NCBI GenBank assembly: GCA_033439765.1
Contig: JAULSN010000009.1
Location: forward strand, 682,001-746,000
Source of the DNA: Lasiosphaeria ovina
Lineage: Eukaryota; Ascomycota; Sordariomycetes; Sordariales; Lasiosphaeriaceae
Length of the DNA: 64,000 nucleotides
Reading direction: 5' to 3'
In this document: positions 42,001 through 52,479 of the stretch, piece after piece
Numbering within the stretch: position 1 is the first letter of the stretch
Layout: each line of letters starts with the position of its first letter
The notes under the pieces: generated by a model
Told to the model about the DNA's origin: nothing
What the model saw: only the letters and a program-made list of their open reading frames with translations
Databases searched by the model: none
Made by a program: the position numbers and the translations under genes

Positions 42001-42615
42001 TCTCAACTTACACGTGAACGCAGAGCTCCACGTTGTGAACGTGGCTGCTATGGGGCCTTTGCAAGCACGTCTCTGAACAACCATCATCGGAGAGATGATT
42101 TCAAGTGTTCATGTGGAACCGTTTTCACCTCCAAAGGACGACTGGATCACGAGCTTTCTCATGACGGCGAACAGCATGAGATTGAGCCCCTCTCCGCAAC
42201 CAAAGAGAATACTGGCGAAGACGGCGCACCTCAGATTGGAACACCACTGACATCGGATGGGACCCAACAGGACGGGGCACTGGCGAGCCAGACGAGCCAG
42301 ACGATCCAGGCGCAACAGGCCGAACTCCAACACGATAGACGGCGCCAGAGTGAGGACCGTCCAACGGTGTCTCCACCAAGCATCGACCCCGTTGTTACGG
42401 AATACAGGAGCAAACAAGAGAATGCTGTTCAAGGCGTGTCTGCGCGGATCAGAGAGCTTCTCAACACTCGAGGGTTCAAGCGATACCAAAACGGGCTGCG
42501 GACATATGCGTCAAGCATCGGAGCCATGGGTATCGGGAACAGCATTTCTGTTGAGGAATATCGAGAACGCCGAGCATCTGGATACTTGGTCGGTTGGACC
42601 TCGACGGGTATCTGA
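42001..42615 (+). pseudogene. C2H2 zinc-finger protein fragment
   Basis: An open frame without an early ATG begins SQLTRERRAPRCERGCYGAF, then FKCSCGTVFTSKGRLDHELS-H: C-x-C-x12-H-x3-H with an aromatic residue and a Leu in finger positions. A Gln-rich linker follows (SQTSQTIQAQQAELQ), then a helical C-terminus (KQENAVQGVSARIRELLNT). The stop at 42613 seems natural. The missing start indicates a 5'-truncated gene or an unseen first exon. Likely DNA-binding. Confidence 0.5.
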
Positions 42616-43565
42616 AGTACCTGCAGAATTTTCCCCATCTGCATGTCCACGATTTTGGCTCGGCGCGCAGGGCAAAGCATAAAGAACCTGAGCGGATGAA
42701 ACCCCCAGGTCGCGATCGGGAAGTTGCGCAATTCCGAAACAGCACCTATCAACCTTCTCAATCTCGCTAAATACAAACGCAATCCGGTTCCCAGCTCTCT
42801 CTTGAATGTTAACTTCAACATACTTGAGGGAGATCTTTGAGGCGGGAAAGAAACAGGAGTATGTCGCCTCTGATCTCTCCGAATGCGGATTGTGTCGGAA
42901 TCCATCTAGGACCAGGCGACCTGTTAATCCAAACCTGCAGCGTCGATTCACGCTCCCTGGTCCACCGACACGGTGCTGATGACGGGTACCATGCACTGGG
43001 ACAGCCGGGACATATTAAAAATTTTGCAGCTGGCAATTCTCGGGCTTCAGTTCCCCCACGTCGCCAACGAGGAGCCAGCCAAAGAATTCGCCGGCAAGAT
43101 CAGACGTGGTTCTAAATAATGGGTAAGCGAGACTGGACGGATGAGGTGCACGGCCTCTGGAGGGTTAGACCTTTCCTGTAGAGTATTTAACCTGTGTAGC
43201 CCATCCTTTGTTTTTGTGCCTCTTGATCAGACGCCGCGCCGCTAATCGAACAAGGCGATATTCTGAGTGAATCTTCCCATTGACCTCTACGGCCTCTTTT
43301 CTTTCCTGCTGGTGATAGGAGAATCTGCGGCATGTCCGTGTCGGCAAGAAAGCACATAAACTTCGAGTAGTCGGCCGCGAGGGGGTTCCGCGAGACATGC
43401 TTGCGCAAGCTGACTAGTTCGTGGCGCACGAATTGCTTGATCTACGCCCGCCAGCCCCATCGCCACGAACGAACTGGACCGGTACACACTTCGCGGCACA
43501 GACATCCGTATTACGCTTTGCCTGAATGACCATCTTGTCCGCGCTACTTCGAGCCAGGTACTAGG
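42616..43565. other. No recognised gene
   Basis: Minus frames 42511-42996 and 43165-43429 are open but motif-free. Confidence 0.35.
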
Positions 43566-43574
43566 GTACAACTT

Positions 43575-44010
43575 CAGCGGGTAATGGCAGTTCCCCATGC
43601 AGCATTAGGTCGCGGCTAAAGGATGGAAGATTTCGAGTTAACGAGCCCGCACGCCAACTGACTCGGGGAGCCTCATCTAGCCCTTTCGGGAGCTCCAGCT
43701 TGAAGTGGCCGCGCGTCAGCTGCGATAGAAGGTTTTCCAAGACGAGTCTGTCTGGCGTAGAGAAACATTCCTATTCACTAGGTCAGGGCACAGACAGGAG
43801 TGAGTATGAATACAAATTTCTCACCTTTGGCTCCTGAGCAGACACTGTTGACAATGTCACGTCTCGTGCTCTCGTCGGTGTCAAACTTGTTCTGAATTTG
43901 TAGACTCTTCGATTCCGCATATGACTTGATGTCATTTCCGTGCGCAGTACATCCTTCGAGCTGAATCTCGGGATATGCAGACAGGCGTATCTCCAGGAAG
44001 CCATTCCGTT
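43575..44010 (-). pseudogene. NACHT-type NTPase fragment
   Basis: Exon (44010-43825) reads NDIKSYAESKSLQIQNKFDT then STRRDIVNSVCSGAKG. An intron of 54 bp follows (43824-43771 on the minus strand, GTGAGA...TAG), then MFLYAR. After a 4-bp ACAG duplication the frame moves to LVLENLLSQLTRGHFKLELP then KGLDEA. G-M-F-L-Y-A-R-L-V-x-x-N-L-L and L-P-x-G-L-x-E-A are hallmarks of the segment C-terminal to the NTPase core in fungal NACHT/ankyrin proteins. The Walker motifs are not present; the piece is about 90 residues. Confidence 0.65.
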
Positions 44011-44955
44011 GCCCGCATAGCAAAAGACGAAGGCATCGCTGGTCTGACTGGTCTAGCCAGCCAGCTCGGCACTGCTGATCCTTTGACCAAAACGTGCAGG
44101 GCCCTTGCCAACATCCATAACGCCGAAGAAGGGCAAACGGCCCCGCAACTCGCACAACAAAACAACAAGTTGCTAGCATTACAGCACGATGAGTTGCGGC
44201 CCCTGTATTGGTTGTCACGATATCTTCTTAATATCTCGACAGAACTTTGATCTAACATCACAACGAGCACTGAAGGTGTAGCTCGGGGTTTGGTGCATCG
44301 TGACCTCCCCCCCACAGAGAGCCGGCTCCGGTATAACGCCAATAATTGACGGGCTCTGGTTCGTGGCGACGTGGCCAGGGTCATCACATGCATGAGCAAC
44401 CAACCGCCAGCGGGCTGATGTCGCCATCTTTTTCCGTCACACGCCTGCGTGGCTCACCGAAAAGCAGCTTGGTATCTGGAGATAGCAAAGCAGAACCGCG
44501 AAGACGTGAGGCCCCGCCACCCTCCATGAGGAGGGGGGGGCTGGTCGCATGGAAACGACCCAGACCATTTGTTGCACGAACGTCTAGGTCTTGCAGTTAT
44601 TTTACACGCCTGCCCGATTTGCGACCGTTCCGCGTGATGCTTGAAGCGAGGCTGGTGCCACTCTGACGTGTTCGCATGCATCCCACCCCCCCTGCCCCTT
44701 TGGTCGAATATTGAGGCTCTGCTCCTCGAAGCCAACCACTGAAACTGCTTGCTCGTGAGACTGTGGGTATTTAGAGGCCATCGCCCTCTGACCTAGACGA
44801 ACTTCATTCTATCTTCCTGGGCACATTTTTGGTTTCCTTGCTAATCTTCATTGGACTGCAATATTCACATTGACTCATCTGCTTCGGACGGCTATCGCCA
44901 CGGCGGTGGTTTCTGGTAGTAGGTACTCGTTCTTCGCTTGTATTCACCGATCCCT
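44010..44955. other. No supported gene
   Basis: Several overlapping frames, none with motifs. 44760-44870 resembles promoter DNA. Confidence 0.35.
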
Positions 44956-44958
44956 CTG

Positions 44959-45810
44959 TCACCCTTGGCGGCACTGCCCTGTTAATACATACTCTGCTCG
45001 ATTCCAGTCTGCGGGCTGCCATTCGTTCTTCATTTTATTCCAGATCTTGTCCTTCAGCAATACATGACCCCGCAGCTCGGCAAGTTTGTCGTCCAATCTG
45101 TTGATATGGTGTTGCAGTTCTTCAAAGTTTCGTTCTCGACGTTGGCGACCCAGTTCTTCTTGCAACTCGCCAGGACACAACTCGCTCAAAACATGCCCGT
45201 AACACTACTACTCCCGCAAGGCTATCTAAGTCAGTTCACATTCAACAACGCCTGGTCGATCGCATACCTGAAATGCACGTATTGAAGCGGAAAACAATGT
45301 AATGATGCAGTCATTCACAAAATCGAGCCTCAGCTTCCATGTCCGCGCTGCCTTCTGGAAAGCCACGCTCGTTGGGAAATGTCGCCCTAAAAACTGGGAA
45401 ATAACGTCCTCAATGAAGTGCTGCACCTTGCACACGTGTTCATGGAACCTCTCCCTTGCTTGGCAAAGTACGTCGTCGATGTTGTCCTGCAGTCCAAGAC
45501 AGATCTCTTCCAACGCCATCCACTCGATACAGCGCAGCTCAAATTGAACTTGACGTTCGTAGAGCCTCTTGCGCCGCTCCGCACATTCGTTGCTGACTCG
45601 TTCTTTGATGGCGTCCCAGTTCGACGGCAGGGGCGGCGCTGGGATGAAAACCTGCAGACGAGCGCCACAGAGCTGTTGCCGCCATGCTGCATGGCAGGAT
45701 CAACACCAGTCCACTCGTTGAGGGCCTCTGCATACCTGTAGCAAGCGCATCGGCGAAGGGCGCTGTTCATCCTGGCACATGCCAGCTCCCGGGAGGCCTT
45801 CAATGCTTTT
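44959..45810 (-). pseudogene. Coiled-coil protein gene or fragment, unrecognised
   Basis: The minus strand begins near 45810 (KKALKASRELACARMN), with a possible intron GTATGC...CTGCAG (about 45739-45656), then VFIPAPPLPSNWDAIKERVS, LYERQVQFELRCIEWMALEE, LGLQDNIDDVLCQARERFHE and AARTWKLRLDFVND (to about 45300). After a gap, ELQHHINRLDDKLAELRGHV (45189-44959) follows in another frame. All parts are charged and helical, suggesting a structural coiled-coil protein. No family known. Confidence 0.4.
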
Positions 45811-46012
45811 TTTCTGTAAATCTTAGCAGTGCAGCGTTAAATTGAGGTTTGATACTTACAAAAGCCCGCAGAGGCTCGTCCTCTTCTCTTGGGCAACGTA
45901 TCTTGACCGCCAGCCGCAGATGAACTTCATCTTTGCCGCTTCGCTCAACTTTGTGCTAAGTTTTGACAGCGAGCGGCGTGACCGGCAGCATGATGCTAAC
46001 CGCGTGGGCAGA

Positions 46013-46530
46013 CAACGAGAGAGCTGGCCGCACGTCAGCAGCTGTCCAACCTCGCGCAGGACATCTGGACCGCCTACGGGTCGCCCGACAAGGCGGGCAT
46101 TGCCGAGGCACACCGGGAGATGCTCAATGTCAACCCCGAAGCCGGCCTGATGCGCCAGGTCGACAACATCCTCAGCGACCTCAAGGTCATCCGCCAGATC
46201 AAGGTGGTGCAGCAGGAGGTGCTCGAGCAGTACCACGTGAACGTTGCCCGGTAGTTGCTGCCGCAGTTCTCCTACGCCGGCCCCGAGCTGCACACGCCAG
46301 GTCTGCGCGACTTGCGGAGGATGCGCGACGCCCTCGTCGACGACGAGACCATCCCCATGCTGAAGAGATGGGCGGCGACGTGGACGCTGGAGGAGCCCAC
46401 GACGGCGGTGGCGGCGAGCCCGATGTACTCGTACATCCAGCAGCACGCGCGGCTGGTGTACGAGCTCGGCACGCTGCAGGAGGCGCACGACAAGGCCACC
46501 GACGTCGAGCGCGTGCTGACGGGCGCGTAG
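46013..46530 (+). pseudogene. CorA-like divalent cation transporter fragment
   Basis: One frame reads RQQLSNLAQDIWTAYGSPDK, AEHREML-like text, MRQVDNILSDLKVIRQIKVV, QQEVLEQYHVNVAR, a TAG at 46251 (Gln expected), then LLPQFSYAGPELHTPGL, MLKRWAATWTLEEP, YIQQHARLVYELGTLQEAHD and KATDVERVL. This is the long helical cytosolic region that precedes the membrane helices in fungal CorA-like proteins. The two membrane helices with the G-M-N motif are missing; at about 46530 the reading becomes unrelated. Confidence 0.6.
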
Positions 46531-47103
46531 CTGGCGCAGGGCCCGTGACAGAACCTCTTGCAGTGCCCGTGGGGTCGCCACTGCGACCACCCGCGAGGTG
46601 TTCCTGCTGTTCAGCCTCAGCGTGCGCATCCTGCTGTCGTTGCTGCAGAAGTTGCAGTCCGTCGTGAGAGCGCTGTCGCGGCCGGGGACGCGGGGCGGTG
46701 GGGGAGGAGCTGGCTCGGCGGACGGAGCGCGCGGGGGGGACACCGAGCACGAGCTTGCGATCCGGGCCGGCCAGGCACATAACCATGGCGGCAGTCTCGA
46801 GCAGCGTAGTTATGCGACCATTTCGAGCTCGAGTGTCCCCAAAGTAGGACAGAGCGCCGGGTCTGCGTGCCCGATCCCACGTTAAGGATCAGGATGGGGA
46901 CATGTGACAGGCAGCTATCCAGGGGCTTCAAGGCCGGGCCGACCTCGCCGAGGGGATGCTACAAGGCATCGTAGCACGGCCTATAGTGAGGCGCCTCGAG
47001 CATGACCGAGCTGTTACGGAACTTCTGCACGAGGCAGTCCTTCCCTTGGATGGCTTTTAGGTGTTAGTAAGAATCCCTCATCCTAAAGTCTGCTAGGTTA
47101 CTT

Positions 47104-47440
47104 GGAGCTCTCAGCACTTTCTACAAGTTCACTACGGGCAACCTCGACACGATCAAGGTTCAGCCAGAACTACGCAACATAAACCCCCGCGAGAGGATGA
47201 TCGAGTTCTACGAGAAGCACTACTCGGCCGATCGTATGAAACTAGCCGTCCTGGCCTCTGAGCCCCTGGACGTTTTGGAGGCGTGGGTCTCCAACATGTT
47301 TTCGCCAGTGCCAAACAAGAGATTGCAGAAGTCGCGATGGCAGGAGGTGGACCTATTTTGACCCGAACGACTTTCCATGCTGTGCTTCGCAGAGCCAGTC
47401 ATGGACTTGATGGAGCTGCACCTGACCTTCCCCATGATAT
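47104..47440 (+). pseudogene. STE23: Ste23/insulysin M16 peptidase fragment, part 1
   Basis: Plus-strand frame: FYKFTTGNLDTIKVQPELRN, FYEKHYSADRMKLAVLASEP, LDVLEAWVSNMFSPVPNK, a TGA at 47359, then LSMLCFAEPVMDLMELHLTF. This is the part of the M16A fold (a-factor-processing insulysin) between the first catalytic half-domain and the second; the HxxEH zinc site lies upstream in the family and is absent here. At about 47440 the text changes abruptly to Gln-rich protein. The next expected Ste23 residues reappear at 48408. Confidence 0.7.
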
Positions 47441-48399
47441 TACAACCGCACCAACAGCCTCAGCAACAGTTGCAACCACAGCAACAGCCATAACAACATT
47501 TTTCAACCTCAACAGCAACAACGGCAGCAGCAACAGCCCCAACAGCAACAACTGCAACCGCCCCAATAGCTGTAACAACAATTACAACCACAGCCGTGGA
47601 ACCCGGCGGGTAATGCTCCGGGGCCAGCAGGGCCCTACCCTCCCCAGTTCAACCCGCAACAACCTCCAGCGTGGCCAGCCCAACAAGCCGGTCCAGGACA
47701 AACTGTCGCTCCGGCCGGAGCCATGCCGCCCGCTCAGCCGCAGTGGGCGCCGCAGTGGATGCCGCAACAGCAGCTGGTCGCCGCGCGCGACAATAGCGGG
47801 CAGCCCCAGCCGGCGCGAATGCAGCAGGGTCCCGGCGCGGTTCCTCTGCTTGTTCAGTAGCAGATACGACAGTAGATGTAGGGGGCGTGGAATATGGCCT
47901 AGCAAGCCTTCACCCCAGGATTCACGCCGCAGTACCCGCCAAGCCAGACACCGCCGCAGCCTCAGCAATATGTATACCCGCCGTAGTAGCAACAACAGCA
48001 GCAGCAGCAGCAGCAACCTGTCCAGTCGTATTTCCCGCAGCAGCCGCCTCCCCAGCCATACCCGCAACAGCAGCAGCAGCAGCAGGCTACGTACCCCCTC
48101 GCACCGGGACAGCCACAGCCCGTGCCGGGCGGCGTGCCTCCAGCCGGCCCAGTCCCAGCCCCAGTTACCAACCAAGCGGAAGCGCCGGCCGGAGTAGTGC
48201 GCGGCGGGGCAGCAGGGGGCCGAGGTCGCGGGGGGCCAGCACGAGGCAGAGGCAGAGGCAGAGGCAGAGGCAGAGGCAGAGGCAGAGGCAGAGGCAGAGG
48301 CGAAGGCGGGGCAGCCAGCGGCGCGAACGCGCGCATATTCGGATCACAGCCAGCACCACCAACACCACAAGCAGCAGCAACAACATCATCAGGCATGTA
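47441..48399 (+). pseudogene. Gln/Pro-rich, RGG-type RNA-binding protein tail
   Basis: Plus frame with long Gln runs (QPQQQLQPQQQ; QQQQQQQQQ), Pro/Ala-rich text and a C-terminal Arg-Gly tract (GRGRGRGRG from a 6-bp GGCAGA repeat at 48245-48300), ending SGM at 48400. At least eight in-frame stops are all TAG at CAG positions (for example 47860, 47872, 47878, 47899, 47983-47988), a pure Gln-to-stop pattern. It resembles the low-complexity C-terminus of fungal hnRNP-like or P-body proteins; the RNA-recognition domain is not present. It sits inside the Ste23 sequence, replacing nothing that I can see missing. Confidence 0.5.
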
Positions 48400-48407
48400 G
48401 ACCGATG

Positions 48408-48735
48408 GACCCTCTTCGAATCATGGCCGAGCTACTTTCTCAGTCACCCGATCGGCCGCGAAGGTCCCGGGAGCATCTTTTCATATATCAAGCCGAAGGG
48501 GTGGGCGAATTCCCTGTGCGCCTGGGAGCAATCCATATGTGCGGGCAGTCCGGGTCTTTTCCACCCGTGAGATCGCATTAACAGAGGAGGTCTGTAGACT
48601 CCCTCGTTCCCCTGCTGGAACAATCCATGGCGAGCACGGCTAACGGGACACGTATAGGGTCTGAAGGACTACTGGGAAATCGTCGTGATCTTCTTCCAGC
48701 ATCTGTCGCTTCTTCGCGAGGCACCCTCGTGCCGC
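48408..48735 (+). pseudogene. STE23: Ste23/insulysin M16 peptidase fragment, part 2
   Basis: Continues where part 1 stopped: TLFESWPSYFLSHPIGREGP, GSIFSYIKPKGWANSL, CAGSPGLF, then in shifted frames REIALTEE and LKDYWEIVVIFFQHLSLLRE. The G-x-E-G-P-G-S-I-x-S-x-I-K-x-K-G-W block is diagnostic of insulysin-type M16 proteins. At about 48735 it gives way to an MFS transporter fragment. Confidence 0.7.
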
Positions 48736-48739
48736 TCAT

Positions 48740-49045
48740 CTACGGCTAGGCCGAGAAGGCTGCCGCAGCCGGCACGCCGATGCCTGAGATGTGCCTGTGG
48801 TTCAGCATGCTGGGCGGGTCTGTGCTGCTGCCGGCGCCGCTGTGGTGGATGGCGTGGTCGTGCTACGTGAGCTTCTCTCCCCTTTTTTGTCTGTTATCGG
48901 CTGCTAACAGGTTCCAGCCCGACGTCAGCATCTGGGTGCCCCTCGTGGGCTCCGCGTCTTCTTCGGCTACGGCCTGCTAACCGTCTTCTCGACCATCCTG
49001 CTGTACACGTGCTTAGTGTACGGGGTGCACTCGGCGTCGGCTCTC
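48740..49045 (+). pseudogene. MFS transporter fragment (late transmembrane helices)
   Basis: MPEMCLWFSMLGGSVLLPAP then LWWMAWSCY, a possible intron (GTGAGC at 48868 to CTAACAG at 48909), then PDVSIWVPLVGSA and, after a shift, FFGYGLLTVFSTILLYTCLV. This matches helices 8-11 of the polyamine/drug-proton antiporter branch of fungal MFS proteins. Hydrophobic throughout. Both ends are abrupt. Confidence 0.6.
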
Positions 49046-49255
49046 GCTGTAAGGGTCTTTGGGACAAGAGTGTCAGGAGTGGCAGAGGCAACAAAGGCTA
49101 GGTGGTTATTGTGTGCAGCACTAGTCTTTGTATCCAGGATCCGTTCAACGGGGCTCAGCAGGCAGGATCCTGGGCAGTTCGTGAAACTCTCGTGGCGGTG
49201 GTGACGTGTAACCTGCCCATGGTCTTCCCGCTCGTCAATCGATGGGTCCCGTCCG

Positions 49256-50055
49256 TTGTTGATCGGGTCATTGCGCTCATTCTCCTCCAAGGCAGCGACA
49301 GCACCGACAACGACAGCAACAATACCAACAACAACGCCAACACAAACATCAACGATAACGGCAACCCCTTCCAAGACGGACCGGGTCCGCTTTCTGTATC
49401 TTGGTGACCTGCCACGAGAACTGGTCGGGCCAAGGAGCGCGGTTGCCGAAGAGGACGTTTTTATGGGAATTGACAAGCCCTGCAACCAGCTCGAGCTTGA
49501 CAGGCTATGGGAAGCTGTGCTATCTTTGAAGTCTTTGAATGACCGCCGCCTTGCACGCCAACGGCAGCAGGACGAGGTGCGGTTGGCACAGGCCCAGGTC
49601 GCTGGTTTCTTTAAAGATACCGTCCTGAAGTTCAAAATGTATGTCGACCCCCGCAAGGTCGACGAAATAAAATGGCCGCACGACAATGCCATCTTTACCA
49701 ACTACATAATACGGGCAGACGCAGACGACGAAGAGGAAGAAGATAGCGGCTCGGGGTCCAACCATCTTGAGATCCCCATAGCCGTAGCGCCCGTAGCCAA
49801 GGATTCGACGAGGAATGGAGCCAATAAACCTAAGCGGTCAGTACTCTACCCTGTCTACAAGGCCTTCCTCATCCGCAGTCCCTACTTTGAAACTATATTC
49901 TCGAACGGGTTTATAGAGGCCAAGGATAAAGAATAACTTCACATCATCAAGGTCGAATACGCCCCCGAAGTACTTGAGATCATCCTGAGGTTTCTCTATA
50001 CGGAGAAGTCAGACCGCCCGTTGGAGTTTGCACTAGATCTACTATATTGGGCATA
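49256..50055 (+). pseudogene. BTB/POZ protein fragment (ankyrin-BTB type)
   Basis: After a Thr-rich start (from ACA/ACN repeats) the frame reads RVRFLYLGDLPRELVGPRSA, FMGIDKPCNQLELDRLWEAV and KFKMYVDPRKVDEIKW, then the BTB core: SVLYPVYKAFLIRSPYFETI, FSNGFIEAKDKE, a TAA at 49934 (Tyr expected), HIIKVEYAPEVLEIILRFLY and TEKSDRPLEFALDLL. BTB domains dimerise and bind cullin-3 or nuclear partners. Ankyrin repeats expected upstream in this family are not seen. The junction to the Copia fragment is at about 50055. Confidence 0.65.
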
Positions 50056-50089
50056 TTCAGGAGGACCTCAGCCGTGCCGCCTCCTTCAC

Positions 50090-51147
50090 ACGCCGGAACC
50101 GGTTCGATTTCTACACCAAACGGAAGCCCCGGAGCGTGAGCGCCGAAGTATGGCACCTACGCATGGGCCGGCCACCCGGGCCCCGGAGCCCTGGAAAGGC
50201 TTGTCAACACATCACAGGGGGTGCGCATCAAGGGCATCAACACAGTCGAGTGCAGTGCCTGCGCGCAGGCCAAGATGAAGCCGCAGATCAAAAGGGAGCC
50301 AAACAAGCCGGCTCAGAGCCCCGGCGACCGCCTAGCGATCGACTTTCATAACTAGGAACCAGATGACAAGAAGTACAACTCTCTTATGCTGGTAACAGAC
50401 CGGCATTCAGGGTTCAGCTGGGATTTCTACACCACTGACAGGAAGCACACCACCCTTGTTGCTGTACTGGAAGACTTGTTCAAGGAGCTGAAGGTTCAGC
50501 ACAACATTATACCGAAGGTCATCGAGTCAGATGACGAGCTCAACTCAGGGGAGTTTAAGGACTTCTTCAGGAAGCATGGCCTAGTATGGAAGCCCTCGGC
50601 GGCTCGATCACAGGGCCAGAATTGTGCCGCCGAGAAGGCGGGGGCGTTGGCCAAGCAAAAGGCCCTTGCACTCGCCCTAGGAGCGGCATTCCTGAACAGA
50701 TTGTGGCGGGCGATCACCCGAATGGCGGTTTACCTACTCAACAGGCAGCCTCGAGCCCAGTATGACTGGAAGACTCCCTACCAGTTGTTCTACTCCTTCT
50801 TCAACGGGTACACTCTTCCGTACTCGGGGCACCTACGGGTCTTCGGCTGCAAGGCGTATGCGATGACAGACAGAGCTCAGAACAAGGAACAGCACCTACA
50901 ACTCTTCGAGCCTAGGGCATGGATCGGCTACCTCATCGGCTACACGGCCAACATCTACAGGGTATGGGTGCCCACCAAAAATGCAGTCATCGTTACAAAG
51001 GATATCATCTTCGACGAAGACACGGTATTCGACGGCAAACTAGAAACCTTGGAGCAGGGGGTCCGGGAAATGGACCAGGTAGCCCTTATGAACCACCTTG
51101 AGGCTCTTACGGTTACGGAACCATGCCAGCAGCGACCGATTCTCTGA
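50090..51147 (+). mobile_element. Ty1/Copia retrotransposon pol fragment (pre-integrase and integrase)
   Basis: The gag pre-integrase motif VWHLRMGRP...GPEALERLV (frame break at 50160) is followed by CSACAQAKMK (zinc-binding H-H-C-C end), then the integrase core: RLAIDFHN with a TAG at 50353, SLMLVTDRHSGFSWDFY, IESDDELNSGEFKDFF, SQGQNCAAEKAGALAKQ (D, D and E positions visible) and WRAITRMAVYLLNRQPR. It ends after ...LETLEQGVREMDQ with a stop at 51145. Protease, reverse transcriptase, RNase H and LTRs are not present nearby, so it is a captured or truncated piece. Stops make it inactive. Confidence 0.85.
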
Positions 51148-51149
51148 GG

Positions 51150-51555
51150 TATCTAGGCAACGTACTATTCCCGCCGGGGGCTCGACAGAAATGCGGCCAT
51201 TCACTTTGAATATACACACCAAGGACCGTCGGTTGACCGTACCGGGGGAAGCTCTATTTTCTGCCTTTTTTTCTTTCCAGAAGTCGAATGAAATAATAAA
51301 TACATATGTATGTAGCATATAAAAAAAATGGGCGGCGAAAAGCCTTCAGGGCGAGCCGTAAAAACTGAAGCCTTTCAGATCTTAATGTCTAGCACGATTC
51401 TGCCTGTTTACGGAAGACACACACGTGTGTCGGGAGACAGCGGCTGCTTTTTATTTTCTTCCACAGCCCAGCTCACAGCTGGCGGCGACGAGAAGGAGAA
51501 GGGCCATGCCGTCGTCATATCATCATCCCTCACCCACGATGGCCTGCATCGCCTG
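51150..51555. other. No supported gene
   Basis: Short plus frame 51328-51696 reads without motif until the MFS piece at 51560. 51250-51330 is AT-rich. Confidence 0.35.
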
Positions 51556-51559
51556 TCCA

Positions 51560-51675
51560 TCATCTCCGCCTCGGGGTCGCCGCCGCTTAGAGGGCGGCCT
51601 GTAGGCCTGGCTGACCGTGCTGGGGTCGTTCTGTATCACCACGGCCGTGTACAGCCGGACCACCGATGGCTGAAG
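51560..51675 (+). pseudogene. Short monocarboxylate-type MFS fragment
   Basis: One frame reads RRRLEGGL*AWLTVLGSFCI then TTAVYSRTTDG. The (D/E)GG-x-x-A-W-x-x-V-x-G-S-F-C motif marks the cytosolic start and first helix of fungal monocarboxylate-type MFS transporters. Only this helix remains; TAG again stands at a probable Gln codon. Confidence 0.45.
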
Positions 51676-51719
51676 CTGACCACAATTGGCGGGTGAGTTG
51701 GGTTTCAGAAGACAATGCG

Positions 51720-52395
51720 CGAACCAACAACCGGCTCAATTACGGTGCACGATAAGGCTGCCGCCTCCCTCCGCGGCTAACTCGACGCCGCAACCAAGCG
51801 GCGCGAGGATCTGCACCTCGAACTGTCTAGGGCCGAGCAGGCCATGCATGAACAGCAGTCCCTTGCCGCAGGCCTCGAAGGCCAGATCAAGTTGCTCGAC
51901 CGTGCGGCAGGCACCCTTGGAGGAGCATACGCAGGTCTCACTGGCGATCGCGGGAAGCAACAAGAGAACCAGGAACGCCACGATGTTGGCATCAGGCCGA
52001 TCTGGCTCATCTGGAAGGGGCACGAGCCGGGCACGATGAACTGCTGCAGGGCGGGCGGACAGGGCGAAGGGCCGACGCTAGTGGTCAAGAAGGGCTTCTC
52101 AGACGGGTCCAATCAGTCCTTTGACAACAACGGGAACTCGTACCCCTTGTCGGACGCCGTGATCCTCCAGAAACCGCAGAGTTGTCTGCTGCAGAGCTCA
52201 GGGGCTCTCACCGTCACCGCGCTCGAGAGCCCTGGGTCGGCAAAGTCTACCGCTTTCTGGGCTGCCGGCCCGCTGATTTTGGAGCTCGGTTTCGCAGTTT
52301 TTTATATGTGTGTTCCTCGCCCGGACGCTCGGTATCTGCAATCCTTCTATACCCAGACCCAACTGGCGGCTGCGGGTCTGTCGGTCTGGGAGTGA
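51720..52395 (+). pseudogene. Helical fragment plus unassigned ORF
   Basis: KRREDLHLELSRAEQAMHEQ then QSLAAGLEGQIKLLDRAAGT is a clear coiled coil (51790-51930). The same frame runs on to 52395 through less characteristic text (VVKKGFSDGSNQSFDNNGNS). Not recognised. A 19-base poly-C follows at 52398-52416. Confidence 0.3.
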
Positions 52396-52479
52396 ATCCC
52401 CCCCCCCCCCCCCCCCAACTTGCAAGTTTCGGATCTGAAAAGCCGACTCCGATCAGTGTCTAGCTCGCCTCGCAAGACT

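Noticed and set aside
45963..46667. Plus ORF of 234 residues over the CorA-like region
   Set aside because: Arg/Pro/Ala-rich shadow frame; the CorA-like helical reading is in another plus frame.
47582..48175. Minus-strand Leu/Arg-rich ORF over the Gln-rich fragment
   Set aside because: Leu runs are the complement of CAG repeats; no independent support.
46013..51675. Calling the fragment string a Helitron
   Set aside because: No Rep/helicase domain, no TC start, and no hairpin plus CTRR end was recognised at either side.
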